In this document: one piece after another, positions 1-12,234 of the stretch | Position numbering within the stretch: the first letter of the stretch is position 1 | Layout: each line of letters opens with the position of its first letter | Assembly: GCF_019703515.2 (NCBI RefSeq) | Contig: NC_059347.1 | Span: forward strand, 22,745,501 to 22,809,500 | From: Myxocyprinus asiaticus | Taxonomy: Eukaryota; Chordata; Actinopteri; Cypriniformes; Catostomidae | DNA: 64,000 bases | Direction: 5' to 3' | Translations under genes and position numbers: made by a program | Notes under the pieces: generated by a model | What the model was told of the DNA's origin: nothing | Databases searched by the model: none | What the model saw: the letters and a program-made list of their open reading frames with translations, nothing else

Positions 1-1397
1 TATCATGATCGGAAGTATTGATACTTTAGGATCGATCCGCCCATCCCTACCAGGCAGAGGGAGACAGAGCGCATGAGCGTCTCTCAGCGGGAGGTGTTAA
101 TCACTTGACTGTTGGACCCCGCTGAGTTAATGGCTTAAAGACTGAAAAAACACATTTGTTTTGTTTGAGGCGGGGTCTTGTGTTCTCGTCAAGTGACCAA
201 TGAGCTTATTTTTTTACTGATGCACGGACAAGACATCAAGCTGATGTGAATGTTTTCATTGCACTCAGATTCTGTCACCAAGCTTTTTTCTTGCACTAAA
301 ATGAGCCACAACAGTCTGTTTTTATGTCTAAGTTTCATATAATGACAGACTATTAAAAGAAAAACACTTCTGCTGCCCACATCTTTGCACAACGTGACTA
401 TAAATGTGTCAAACCTTTTACATTTAATACTTGTGTCTTTTATAAATGTTTATAATGTAAACATAAGCTTTATATCTGTATACAGCTTTAGATTATATAC
501 ATTTATTATAGTCTACATATATATATAATATTATGTATAAATATGCACACCTTACACATATGTACTTTACTTTTGATTTGTTCACCTACCAAATGCCACA
601 CGTATGTTTCCCATCTCTTTGCACACTTTTTGCTATACATTCTCAATAGGACATGTCTTTAACAAACAACTAAACATAGCAGATGCTGCAAACTCTTGGA
701 GTAATATTGAAAAATACCTGTATATTTAAAAGCTTTTTGTTGATTGGCTGTGATTGCCCCCACCCAAATCCAGTTGTTCTGAGTCTGCTAGTGTGGAGTC
801 AGCTTTAGTTTGCTGCTTGCTGTTTCTGGTGGTAGAAAAATAGTTCTACACAATAATTCTAATCGAGTCTAAAGTGCTAAAATTGGCTTCTAAAATTGAA
901 CTTCCAAAGCACTGCAACCACATGTCAGATAAAGGACCAGAATGCTGTTAAGAGTGATTTCAGCAATGTCAGCAGGGTAACTTGCCATATTTTGACCCTG
1001 TTCATAGAACTGTATCCTGAACTAAAGTGCTTTTGTTTAGACAGTTTTAGCACAATGATTTTGACTTAAATCTTTAAAGCTAATGTAAGTTAAAATTCTT
1101 TCTTGTATCTCAGCTTAATGCAGAGTGTACTTTAAGCAAGCCATTTGTAGGTTGATTTTCCTAAATGTATAACACTGTGGCTCTTTCAAAACATTCCTCT
1201 GTTTGTTTGAGCAGCAACATTGCATTGGCTTGAACAATGGTGCGAGTTTGGGGTGGGAACATCTGTTTGCATAACCAATGAAAGACTGGCTGAGATTTCT
1301 GGAATCTGGTTGAAAACAGTGAATGTATTTTGCAATTCCGTTTGACTCTAGTGGCACAGAAATTACACACTCTTCTCACAGCAAATGCAAGTTCTCA

Positions 1398-1399
<2 letters not shown>

Positions 1400-1459
<60 letters not shown>

Positions 1460-1490
1460 GTGTGTGTATATATGTATGTGTGTGTGTGTG
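1400..1490. repeat. Compound microsatellite (CA)n(TA)n(TG)n
   Basis: About 20 CA units run into TA units and then TG units with two short interruptions. The CA and TG blocks are reverse complements, so the tract can fold on itself. An open frame rich in THTHTH and YIYI across it is a product of the repeat and not a gene. Confidence 0.95.
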
Positions 1491-2527
1491 ATATTCCTTA
1501 AAATTCCTTAAGATTTTTATTTATTTATTTTTCTGAGAAAAAATGCAGTGTGGAACTCATATAAATCAAACCTGCATCTTCCCAATCATCCCTCCATGTA
1601 ACCATTATAATATGAATCTGTTCAGTCACATCTTTCACTCTTAATATTTCTTGCAGTGTGTCATACTTTTCATTAGTATCATGTTATTCTCTAGGCTCTC
1701 TGAGTGAATCATTGATTAGATGTCTTTTGCTTCTCTCTGCATGCACCATTCGGGCTTCTTTATGATCATTCTTCATCCTCAGTCATATTCACAGAGCAGC
1801 TCACCTGAATCAGACAGCAAAGTGAAAATAAAAATAACACCCCTACTGTTCAAAGGAAATTCTTATTAGTCAGTTAACCCCTTATTTTAATTTTGAATCA
1901 GTTAATTTAGCTGGAAATTATATTAGTTGGACATATTTAGATTACTTTGAAAATATACAGTATAATAGGCTATGGATATGACTAAAAAATTCTAAAATGT
2001 GAATCAAAATTCCACTATCAAATTGCCCTGTGGAACATTTACCAGAAAATGTAATAAAATATCGATTCAACTAGCCTGAACACAGTAGTTGCATTAAAGC
2101 TTTGCCCTTCCTTGGCATCCACTGCATTTCTATCTTTCTCTTTTCCCCCATCGTTCCATTTTTATCCTTCACACAATAGCTTTAGATTGGCAGCTATCTG
2201 CTTTCAAATTTCCTGTGCTCTTAGCCTCAGATAGCATGGCCACAGTCCGTTCACATAAGAATGGCAAGCTTTGGCTGAAATCACCAGTTCCAATCTGATT
2301 TTCTGCTCATAGTATATGCAATTTCATAGAGTCAGGTGAACATGTTTTTATCAGACTGCAGGGAATTAAAGTCATGCTTACAAGATACCCAGCTACAATG
2401 AGCTCTTTTAAGGAATATCTAGTTGCTGAATTTCACGTAATTTGTGGCATCCAATCTTTGAAAGATATTTAGAGTTTTGTTTGAGGAACAGTAGATGTGA
2501 TATCCTTGATCACACCAGCATTTTCTG

Positions 2528-3921
2528 CTGCATCTCAATGTGCACACTATCTGCCCTAAATAGTATATGAGATAAGTATTAGTATATCTCAAATGGTAGT
2601 ATATTTAGAAAAAGGGTTCCAAAGTAGCACGGATGGTCTACTATAGATTTGTGAAGTGTGGATCTGTGCACGCTTTTTCGGCTAATATTGCCCACGGTTC
2701 CTTGCTTGACGGAAGAGGAGTTTGATGGTTCGCTTCATAACTACAACTGTGAAACATGGAAAACTATTAACATGGCGTGACGACGGCGCTTCATCAGTTC
2801 GTAAATGTTTTCACATCTTAAGCTTCGTGTAAGTTTAATGGTTAAACACTGTGAAAAGAAACTTCATTGACACTGTAGGATGAAGACGCTATATGTTAAA
2901 TTGCAAATGATCGGCTGCTCCATTTACACAATGAACAAAAAAGGGTTTGAGTGATTAATAATCCTTATAATCTTACCTGCAAGCTTTTATGTCCATCTAC
3001 TGTATTTGTATTGCTTATGGGCACACAGTGATTCTAAGAGCTTACTTTCTTGACAATATTGTTAAGTAAAAGTGTCAGCACTATGTGGATCAAAAATGGA
3101 AAAATCTTAAACAGAAACATTTATGTAATTAACACAATTGTATGTTCTAATTTTATTTTTGCCATTTATTGTATCACACTGAAATAGTGGAGATCAGATT
3201 CCCTTTCAATGGACTGTTGAATGATGTAAGGGTATGTGATGCTTCAAAAGACAAAAACAATAAATAAAGTGATCCAGCACAGTGTCATGCAATTGTTCTG
3301 TCTTTCTGATTTGTATATGACATTCAAGATAAGATAGATGAAATATTTTTTTTTACTTTAGTTGATCATGAATAAGATCACATTAACTTGTTCTAAAATA
3401 TTTATTTCATGTTTTACTTATTAGATTTAATCTGCAAACCATTGTGAACTTCACACATTCAATGGAGATAATGATAGCAAAATATAGAATTTTGGCCTAC
3501 ATTAAATTCACATTACATAAGCATCATACAGTAGCCTATGTACTGTAAAACATCAATTGATCTCCGCACAAAAGACACATGATCTTCAACACCACGCTGC
3601 TTCTTCTCTCCAATACAGTAAGAATCACTGTGGGGTATAGCATAAATTAAATGAAATAACGAACGAATGATAGTAAAAATAAAATGAGGAACGTGCATGT
3701 CATGACAACTGTAACAGGATGATTGACAGGTCGGTGTGGTTGCAGGATGCACGTGAAAATGCGACCAAGCGGCCTGTGGTTTCAAGATGCAATTTTATGA
3801 CGCGATAGTATGTCTCAATACTTGCACACTCTCTAGCTACACACTCAAATGTGTGCATTTTTCCATAACAAAAAAGTAGATACTCTAAGGGTGTACTATA
3901 AGTAGGCCAATCGAGACACAG
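2528..3921. repeat. Probable DNA-transposon-derived element with imperfect terminal inverted repeats
   Basis: The left end starts ctgcatctcaat and the right end, read on the minus strand, starts ctgtgtctcgat, so the two termini match with few differences. The left end resembles the fish repeat beginning 'tgcgtcccaattcgcatactat', recalled from memory. No target-site duplication was convincing and no transposase was found. The boundaries are tentative. Confidence 0.4.
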
Positions 3922-4489
3922 GGAGAGTTTGTTGTCACCTACCTGTCTGAGTAGATGGGTCTTGGCCAGAATAAGCTGCAATGTGGACCAAACTTTATGC
4001 CGGTAGTCAAACATTTGGTGAAGCAAAACTATTTTCTATTTCCTGGGACTGAAAACCCAGCTTGCCAAATGTTGTCATAAGAACCACAGACTAATTACCG
4101 CATGGCTCTAGGTTACTAGAAGCTTTGTAAAGGGAGCTAATTCTGTTCGCTCGTAAAGAGAGAGATAGTTTTTCACAGTTAATTAGGATTCACAGAATGT
4201 CCTAGTGAGATTTTTCTTTTCTTGGTCATTAATGTGGTGGAGGGTCTGACTCCATCCTTAACCTCATTACAAGATCTGTCCCTGCATATCACATTGGACA
4301 TTAGCATTTGGCTCCAAAGGGTCAAGTGTGTTTCTTCAATTTATAAACCTTTGACTGGTTACATTAACTTCTTTAATACAACCATTAAAAGGATACAAGT
4401 TTAGCTTACAAGGTTCTTAAATTGTGTGGGGAATCTTGAACATCCTGATCCAGACTAAGAGAGTTTGCTAGTCTTAACTAGTTTAAGAA

Positions 4490-4562
4490 GGTCTAGCTGT
4501 CAGCTGGTCTAGTCGGTCTCCCAGCCTGACCAAGCTGGTCTTTAGCCTGTTGGCCAGCTGTG
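4490..4562. repeat. AGCTGGT-rich palindromic repeat fragment
   Basis: Repeated agctggtct and ccagc words in both orientations resemble the short palindromic elements common in cyprinid introns. A longer copy lies at 33375-33625. No gene is visible in the surrounding 3922-5340. Confidence 0.5.
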
Positions 4563-5344
4563 AGGTACATACAGTGTACATTCTTCATGCCAGGCTAGAC
4601 CTCAATTTCTTTCTTTTTTTCTGTGTGAAGACTCTACTACTCTAGAATGGTTAAAGACTAAATAAAAAAAATAAAAATCCAAGGATGAAACAGGGGTCCT
4701 TTGAATATTCATCAGTCTAAAAGTATGATTTCTAAGTTTTTAGTGTATAACTAACAGTGAGGGGGCATTTCTGTTGTAGTATCAGAGCAAGCGTTTGCAG
4801 TCAGAATGTTAACGGCAGTGAGTTTATGATCAAGAGAACAGAGTAAAGATCATGACTCATTGACTGTAAACCTTCACTTCTTCAGATGAAGGAAAACAAC
4901 TTTTCACACATTCATTCTGGAGCATGACTCACTCGCTTTATCACAAAATCATTTCCTTATTCCTCAGGGTTCAGGAAATGGTAGAATAAGTGTGGAAGTA
5001 TATTACACATTATTGTTGATGTTACTGGTGTTATTGCTTTTTAGCAGCAGATGAGAGAATATTTTTCTGAATTGAGTTTAATATTAATCACCAGTTTATG
5101 AAATCATAACAGAATTTGACTCACTTTGGCCATGTACAGTTGCAACATCTTGGTTTCCATCCATTTAACTTATTACAATAATTTCTGTCATTTCTACTTG
5201 AATTTATGACTTGTCAGAGTTTCACCTCAGAGTTTATTTAATTAAATTCAAAGTGGTCAAAATAATAATAATATAAACAAATTTGGCACCACTTTGATTT
5301 TGCTTTCAAATTTAAAGCAGCAATGCAGTCTAAAAATTGTTGGA

Positions 5345-5640
5345 AACACTTTACAATTAGGTTGTATTTGTTTTATTAGTTAATTAAATTATTTAACATT
5401 AACAATGAACAATATTTTTAATTATTAATTATTATTAATCTTTGTTAATGTTAATTTCAGCATATACTAATTGGCTACCTTTTTCAAATTAAAGTTTGTA
5501 TACAGTATGTTAACATTAGTTAATGCATTATGAACTAATAATGAGCAATTACATTTTTTATATATTAAAATTAACCAAGGTTAATAAATGCTATGAAATA
5601 TATTGTTTGGTGTGATAGTTTATGATACCTAATGCATTTA
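5345..5640. repeat. Dispersed 'aacactttacaat' repeat
   Basis: An AT-rich stretch begins with aacactttacaattaggt and contains repeated 'ttaacatta' words. A related stretch is at 39955-40145. This word set recurs in fish genomes, from memory. It has no coding content. Confidence 0.45.
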
Positions 5641-6904
5641 CTAATATACAAATAGTACCTTTTTTAAAAAGTGTTTCCAAAATGTTTTGTCAGATAGGTG
5701 AGGTTAGGTTAAACTTTATTGTCCCTTTAGGGGAAATTTTTTTTGGACATGGCACTGCAACAACATCCATGTAACATACATTTAAAAAAAAACAAAAAAA
5801 AACATTACTTTATGCAGTATACATACACACATACAGTATATACATTCACCTTTCACCTGTTTACGTTGTAATGCTCTATAGACTACTATTTTAGATATTC
5901 ATTGATACTGGCACAAACTATTTTTAATAGCTCTATGCTTACAATTTTTGAGAAAATGAACCTATGAATGGCTTACTTATAGTTGTCTCTGCTTATTAAG
6001 CTGTAATAGGAGAAAGTATTTTAACAGAAAAAGTTACATACATCAGCTTTAAGGTAATTATTGCATTTTTTTTTTTTTGGTTTTGTTTTTTTAGTGAGGA
6101 ATGACAACCATATTTGACAACTGCAATGTGTACATATTCTCCTCAGAGTCATCCTCTGTGTCTAGTGTTCAGTTACCATGTGCCATTCTATTCCTCCAAT
6201 CACTAAAAATCACTAGAATTCTGTAGACCACAACTATGTTCGGTGCCACTTTGATTATCTGCTCTGTAATTGTAGCACTTCTGTTCTGGCAATGCAAAGC
6301 AGCATGATAAAAGGCCCTGTAGATTCGTTTACACTGTACGGAGTATATCACACTCCACAGTGCCTCTGTTTCAGGCCAGCCTGTCTCTGATGGCATTGCT
6401 TTGATAAAAATAGCAGCTGATGGAACAAGCGCACCGGCCCCAATGTGTTCAGGCTGAGTGGGCAGAGGGTGGATTAGAGCTCCCCATAGCTCAGAAACTC
6501 TGGGTAGGTGTTGGACTGGATCTCACTCCAGTGCTGCCTGGAACATTCCGCATATGTTCATTATAATTACACAAAGGTATCCAGGGAGAATACTGGAGCG
6601 ATGAGACCCATCAGCCTGGTTTCGCTTTCAGGTAATGTTGTAATTTATTGTAAAAAGGTGTTACAAGAAAAGAATTTGGCAGAGGAGTTGTGGCTAATAT
6701 CTCTGTGGCCTGTGTGCTTTTTTGTTTTGTTTGCTGTCATTTATTCAGTGAGGCTTGTCATATTTGTGACATGCTGTTTTGCAGTGTGTGTATATGCCTG
6801 GATGTAAATACTGCAACTGTTGTTTGGGTAGTTATCCAGTTAAGTAAGTATCATGCTTGTTTGGACATATTATTTATGCAAGCAAGTTTATACTGTAATT
6901 AATG

Positions 6905-7090
6905 TGATAGTTCACCCCAAAATGAAAAATCTGTCATCATTTACCCACCTCATGTTGTCCCAAACCTTACTTTCTTCTGTAGAACCCAAAAGGTGATGTT
7001 AGGTAGAATGTGAGACTTGATCACCATTCACTTTCATTGCATCTTTTGTCTTTACTGGAAATGATGACAGAATTTTCATATTTGGGTAAT
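6905..7090. repeat. Fragment of the 'gatagttcaccc' MITE family
   Basis: The sequence reads gatagttcaccccaaaat and continues with words on mail-like order seen in three other copies here (48217, 49978 and 57183): ctgtcatcattta, ttcttctgt, attcactttcattg. The full-length family is a long palindrome ending in the reverse complement of the same words, and the tail atgatgacagaattt near 7061 is the returning arm. Confidence 0.65.
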
Positions 7091-8938
7091 TATCACTTTA
7101 ACATGTGTGTTACAATACTTTGTGCTTATTTCCTAGTTATATACCCCTGTATGGCTGTTTTTGTTTTTATTGTTGTTCCCTGTATGGCTTGTTTGTGTGT
7201 TTGTATTTTGGACTATCTGGTCCTTATTTGGTATTATATGAACAGAAAGTTCTGATTGGATAAGCCGTATTCAAAGCCAATGTAATATAGCCGATATACA
7301 CACACCAATATACATCAGTATATTTGCTAACTGTAATGCTTCAAGGTGCTACATGAAAACTTTGAATGACAAACAGTCAGGCTAATGTTATAACTATGTT
7401 GGTGTTATAACTGTTTATTCTGATTATTAATCGTTTCGTATTATCGTTTCTGCAGTTTTATATAAGTAATAAGACACGTGAGTTGTGAGACTTTGCATTG
7501 TAACTATAACACGCCTTAACTGTAGTAAAATCATCTCTTTTACTGCTGTATTTTGAACAAATTGAGGATTTTTGGTGTACGCACTAGATTCCCTGTTGGT
7601 TATTGTTGTTATTCCTCTTCCATGCACATATGGTAATGGAGCTGCTGTGGACACTCTTCATTTTTATCTTTGAATAATACACTCACAGTTAAGCTTTCAA
7701 CTAAAAATGTAACACAATACAGAGTACAGCTATGATGAAACCTGTTATTGGTTTCCTTACTGCAGATAAGAGGATGTGATTTTAGAGTCTTTGGCAAGAT
7801 GAAAAGAACTCGTGCTAAATGAAATGGATCATTTGGTGGATGATCACAAATTAGATGTGTGTGTAGTGTGGGAGTATATTCATTACAAATGATGAATGAC
7901 TCCTTTCTCTGTGCTGAAAAGAGTGTGAAACAAATACAGTAGATTTCAGTGTGATAGAGAGTGAAGCTTCAAAATAAAACCATAAACATGTGAATAATGT
8001 AGCTCATAAACTAGGCCGCATTGGGAGAGTTCTGAAAATTGGCTGCCTTCTGTGCTGGCTTTTACAGCGAGCACACTGGTTATGATGCAGGTTTTTTTTT
8101 TTTTTTTTTTTTTTTACCAAATGAAACTTTTAATCACTCAAGCTCACTCAAACTCAACTATGCCATAATGTATGCCATTTTCTGGAGATGCAAAGCCTTT
8201 ACATGCTTTTAAATTATTTTAATTGGACATACCATAAAACCACACTTGCTTATTTATAAGAAATGCGCAAAATTACATATTTTCAATATTGACTAATTGG
8301 CTTAAAGCTACACTATGTAACTTAAGACCCTCTAGCGGTTGAAGCATAGAACTGCAAGTTACTTGCGGAGGAACACTGATTTGGTAATTACATCAGTCGG
8401 GCTTTGGCTCTGCTCTCCTGCGCGGATGAATCTGAAGGTTTGAGGTGTACCGGTGTAACCATGGATACGGATTGATCAACTTATCAGAGCGAATGTTACT
8501 AACAACAACAAAACTCACCCCCTCCCCTCAAAAAATAAAATAAATAACGAAAGGAAGAAAAAGACGGATGTCTAAAAAATATGTCTTATTAGCAGGTAAG
8601 TAGCGTATCTTTCGCTGTTGTTTTGACTTATTGAAAACAATTGTTTCAAAATAAATAACATTACAAAAGTGAGGCAAGGATGACATTAGACATAATGATT
8701 GCTAGTCATATCAGAAAGTCAAACGGTGGAAACTATTATATCTTAGCTAGCATTGTTACCAGCATAAAGTCCCCCCCCCCCCCCCCCCCATTGTCCTTCC
8801 TTGAAAATGAAATCAAGCACTGCAGTACCACAATACATAATAAAATGCCCCATTAGAGTGGCTAATGCTATCTAACGGACTACTGCGCTAAGAGAGTTAC
8901 CTGGCTAACTATCAGTCCAATAAAATATCTTCTGTCGA

Positions 8939-9139
8939 CATGGGCAGACTGGGAAGAAAATTCAGCCCCGGATTTTACATAGAAACTGGCCCAAAAGTTG
9001 TTGAGCGGGGGGTCCTTTTCTGCATATCGCGGTGCCGTTTTGTGGCGCGTTCTGCATAACATGGTGGCCCATGTGGCCCCATTTCATGGCCGGCCCACCG
9101 GGAAAAGTCCCGGTTCTCCCAATGGCCAGTCCGCCACTG
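8939..9139. mobile_element. 201-bp hAT-type MITE with perfect 8-bp target-site duplication
   Basis: The element starts catgggcagactgg and ends ccagtccgccactg, an imperfect inverted repeat. It is flanked on both sides by tctgtcga (8931-8938 and 9140-9147), a perfect 8-bp duplication as made by hAT transposases. A fragment with related ends (agggccggattggcc) is at about 31272. It has no coding capacity. Confidence 0.8.
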
Positions 9140-9544
9140 TCTGTCGAGCAAGAAAGACATCTCTGGGTTGGTTTTAAATCCTTTCAGATCTAGGAGTTGT
9201 CACCACCTCTGAAAAAGCCAAGCCGATGTTGTTGTGTGTTTTATTATGGCCTCTGTCGCTTTCCCTTTTTGCTTGCATACTCTTCTCGGTTCCTTTATTT
9301 TGAATTCACTTAACAGGTGATTCCCCAGAGGGTTGCCTTTTGGAATGATCCATGGTCATTGTTGCTCATTTGTTGTGGCTACAAGCTTCAGCTTCAAACT
9401 ATATACCATACCTTTCACCGCACTCATACACAATTTATAACAAATAAAATCACACCGTGTTATTTGAAGTACGTGACTGGATTAAACTATCCAGTCACAA
9501 TCCCCATCAATAGACATCCAGTTAGTAAACTGATTGAAGAGTCA

Positions 9545-10548
9545 GTTTGAAAGAGCACACAGATGAAATTGCAGATTTAATGAGGATCTTCAAAAAGAGT
9601 TTACATTTCTAAAGAGTCACAGACAGAGCCTAGTAAAGTGAGGTGTGAGGTTTGTGGAGCTCGCATTTCCATCGCCCATGAAGGCCACACCGACATCGTT
9701 CATACAAAAAAGCATGTGGATGCTGCTAAAGTGTGCCACACCAAGTTAGCGATTTTTTTGTGAAGCAAAGTCCCAAATCTGACAAGGTGCACGCAAATGA
9801 AGGACTTTTTGCTTATTCTGTTGTGCCCGGCCATAGCTTTGCACATTCATGACCTGAGAAAAGTCTTGCAGTGCCAAGCTAGAGGAATCATTCATACCCT
9901 CTGACATTAAAAAGCAGTTGGATGCCCTGGTTGAAGCCGGTGACATGCGAGCAGATGATTTATTTTGTTCAGTGAGAAATGTATTCAGCATCGGTGGATT
10001 ACCTCCAAAATTGGAGCCGCTCATTGGAGAACACAGAAACACTTGAGTGGGCCCTACTGAGAGACATCCCAGAGTGGAAAGACATTCAGAGCAGCCTCGA
10101 ACACTTCTACTCCAGAATCCCTGCTCTCAGTTTGATTGACGAAACCACGCTCTTTGATGAGTGGGCTTGTGCAAAAAACATTGTCACTCATCACATCAAC
10201 GAGTGGAACATGAAAAAGACGTCCGTGTCAAAGAGATGGACAGATGTTTTTCTTGAGCTGGAGAGCAAGACCATCAACTTCGGAGTCTGAGCCAAGGTCG
10301 TGGAGTTTGTTTTATGCCTGCCTGAGACATCTGCTTCTGTGGAGCATGTGTTCTCATTAATGAGTCGGATAAATCTCGACTCAGTGTAACAGTCATGAAG
10401 GCAATGCTTTTCGTATGTCTTCATTTTGGACTGGACTGCTCTGCATTTTACGATAAACTCTTGAAAGATAAGCGCACACTGAGAAAAATTGCTGCCAGCG
10501 AAAAGTACAAGGTGACAACAGTTATGGATGCAGCCTCTACTTCGCATT
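9545..10548 (+). pseudogene. hAT-type transposase remnant, internally deleted
   Basis: Near 9640-9720 the sequence encodes a zinc-finger-like piece (VRCEVCGARI followed by HTKKH) of the kind found in BED-type hAT proteins. From 9979 to 10290 a 103-residue open stretch (YLQNWSRSLEN, WTDVFLELE) matches the middle-to-late part of such transposases. Past its stop codon a piece with VVEFVLCLPETSASVEHVFS resembles the hAT C-terminal dimerisation region, and LSVTVMKAML then YDKLLKDKRTLRK follow. The usual 600 or so residues are reduced to fragments in different frames, with most of the DDE core missing. It is certainly inactive. Confidence 0.7.
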
Positions 10549-10925
10549 GATCTGCGCCTAGGTAAGGATACATCAATTTCATTTTTGCTTGGAGGGGGCT
10601 GTCCTGTTTTCCACAAGCAGGAATCTGGTCACCCTATCATTAATGAAATTTTGTTCAATTCTAACAAAACAAAAATCTTACATGGTGTAGCTTTAAAGAA
10701 GCCTTGAATAATTAGGCTGGTTTTGGATCACCTGACCCCAATCATGTTTTTAGGGGCCGTTTACAAAGATCACATTCTTCTGTTCAAAAACAGTTGGACA
10801 GTTTGCAAGGTGGGCAGACGCATTGGAGAACGGGGGAAAGGGGGACCCGTGATGACCGGGGTGATATCCTGGATGGAGAAATGGTTCAGAGGGGACACAA
10901 AGTTAATTCTCTATAGAGTTTTGAA

Positions 10926-11008
10926 TTAACAAAACCTACCACCCTACCCTAAAGCTTACACCTAAACCTAACTGTTAGTGTCATAAATGCAAGTGTGAGA
11001 TAAAAAAC
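10926..11008. repeat. Left copy of a ~80-bp direct duplication flanking the LINE
   Basis: This copy carries the words acaaaacctacc, ccctaccctaaa and gtgtcataaatgcaagtgtg. The same order of words, with scattered changes and a short indel, recurs at 13672-13746 on the far side of the LINE. Both belong to a dispersed fish repeat, and the right copy runs on into further sequence of that repeat. Confidence 0.75.
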
Positions 11009-11096
11009 TTTTTTTTTTTTTGTCAAAGTTTTATTGGAAAACAGAATTTAATATAGGATTACCCACTTTACAGATTCCATTTCCTTTGTGTATATA

Positions 11097-11946
11097 CAGG
11101 GTTGGGGTGTAACGAAATACATGTAACGGGATTACATATTTAAAATACAAAGTATAAGTAACTGTATTCCACTACAGCTACAATTTAAATCATTGGTAAT
11201 TAGAATACAGTTACATTCAAAAAGAATTTTGATTACTGAAGAGATTACTTTGCATTTTATTGTCATTTGTTTCATTTTATATTTAGTCCTTTCAGATGGA
11301 AAACATTTATACATATAAATGATGCAATCCAACGTGCATTTGAACAGCGGTGAAACATTTTCTTATGATGAGTTACATTCATACGAGCAGACAGAGAAGT
11401 ACGTTTGAAGTAAGTTTGGAGCAGAAGAAATAGAAATAAACCTTGTGTAAATTGTCAGCTTTACACTAAGCTAAAATGCTATTTCTAGCCATTTTACATG
11501 CACGTTATCAGGCACGATCATATTTTTTTATCAAGAAAATTCACTTTAGATCAAAATTTCTTTTTTTTCTAGTAAGACCTTTGATATTAGGGCAAAAATC
11601 GTATTCTTGATAATAATTTTGTAATTGTTTTCCTGTAAAAATATCTAAAAATCCTTAAAACAGGATCAATTTGATATATCTTGTTTTAGAAACAACACTG
11701 CATAAGATATTTAGGTTTTTCAGAGAATGTATTTTTAACATGTGTATTTTGTCTTACTGTACTGGCAGAGTTTTTATAGTCAAAACAAGTGAAAAAATCT
11801 ACCAGTGCTGAAGAAGTAATCCAAAGTATTTAGAATACGTTACTGACCTTGAGTAATCTCACGAAATATGTCACAAATTACATTTTATAGCATGTATTCT
11901 GTAATCTGTAGTGGAATACATTTCAAAAGTAACCCTCACAACCCTG
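11097..11946. mobile_element. 850-bp non-autonomous hAT-type element with perfect 8-bp target-site duplication
   Basis: The ends are cagggttgggg on the left and cacaaccctg on the right. Both flanks carry tgtatata (11089-11096 and 11947-11954). The interior is AT-rich with words such as ggaatacatttcaaaagtaa and gtaactgtattcc repeated near the two ends in opposite orientation. No transposase is encoded. It lies in the 3' untranslated part of the LINE and is therefore younger than it. Confidence 0.8.
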
Positions 11947-12234
11947 TGTATATATACACAAAGACATTTTTTTTTTTTAAAGAAAAACAAAACGAAACAA
12001 AACAAAACCAGCATAAATCACAATAATCTCCTAAACAGTATATCCCTTCCCTTACTAGACCTGTTCTACATTCAAATTCAAATTAAAAAGGTATGGTGAA
12101 AATAAACTAATACGTTACATTGCTAGAGTGGTGTGTTAGTCAATAGGGTTTCCTTTAAGATAACAGATAAAAGGGTGCCAGATCTTATCAAACTGATCAA
12201 ATTTATCCTTCAGACGGTATCTAATTTGTTCCAA

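Larger units (their letters stand above)
8302..10696. mobile_element. TTAA-bounded element with 19-bp terminal inverted repeats
   Basis: The left end is ttaaagctacactatgtaa at 8302. The right end, on the minus strand, is the same 19 bases with one mismatch (8302-8320 against 10678-10696). TTAA at both ends suits a TTAA-targeting superfamily (piggyBac or Kolobok type). The only transposase remnant inside (about 9545-10548) is hAT-like, which normally makes 8-bp duplications, so the content may be a later or composite insertion. Also inside are a poly-C run at 8769-8788 and a nested 201-bp MITE at 8939-9139. Confidence 0.6.

Noticed and set aside
1323..1511. 62-codon open frame across the CA/TA/TG microsatellite
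   Set aside because: It is translation of simple repeat (THTHTH and YIYI); there are no splice or start signals and no conserved domain.
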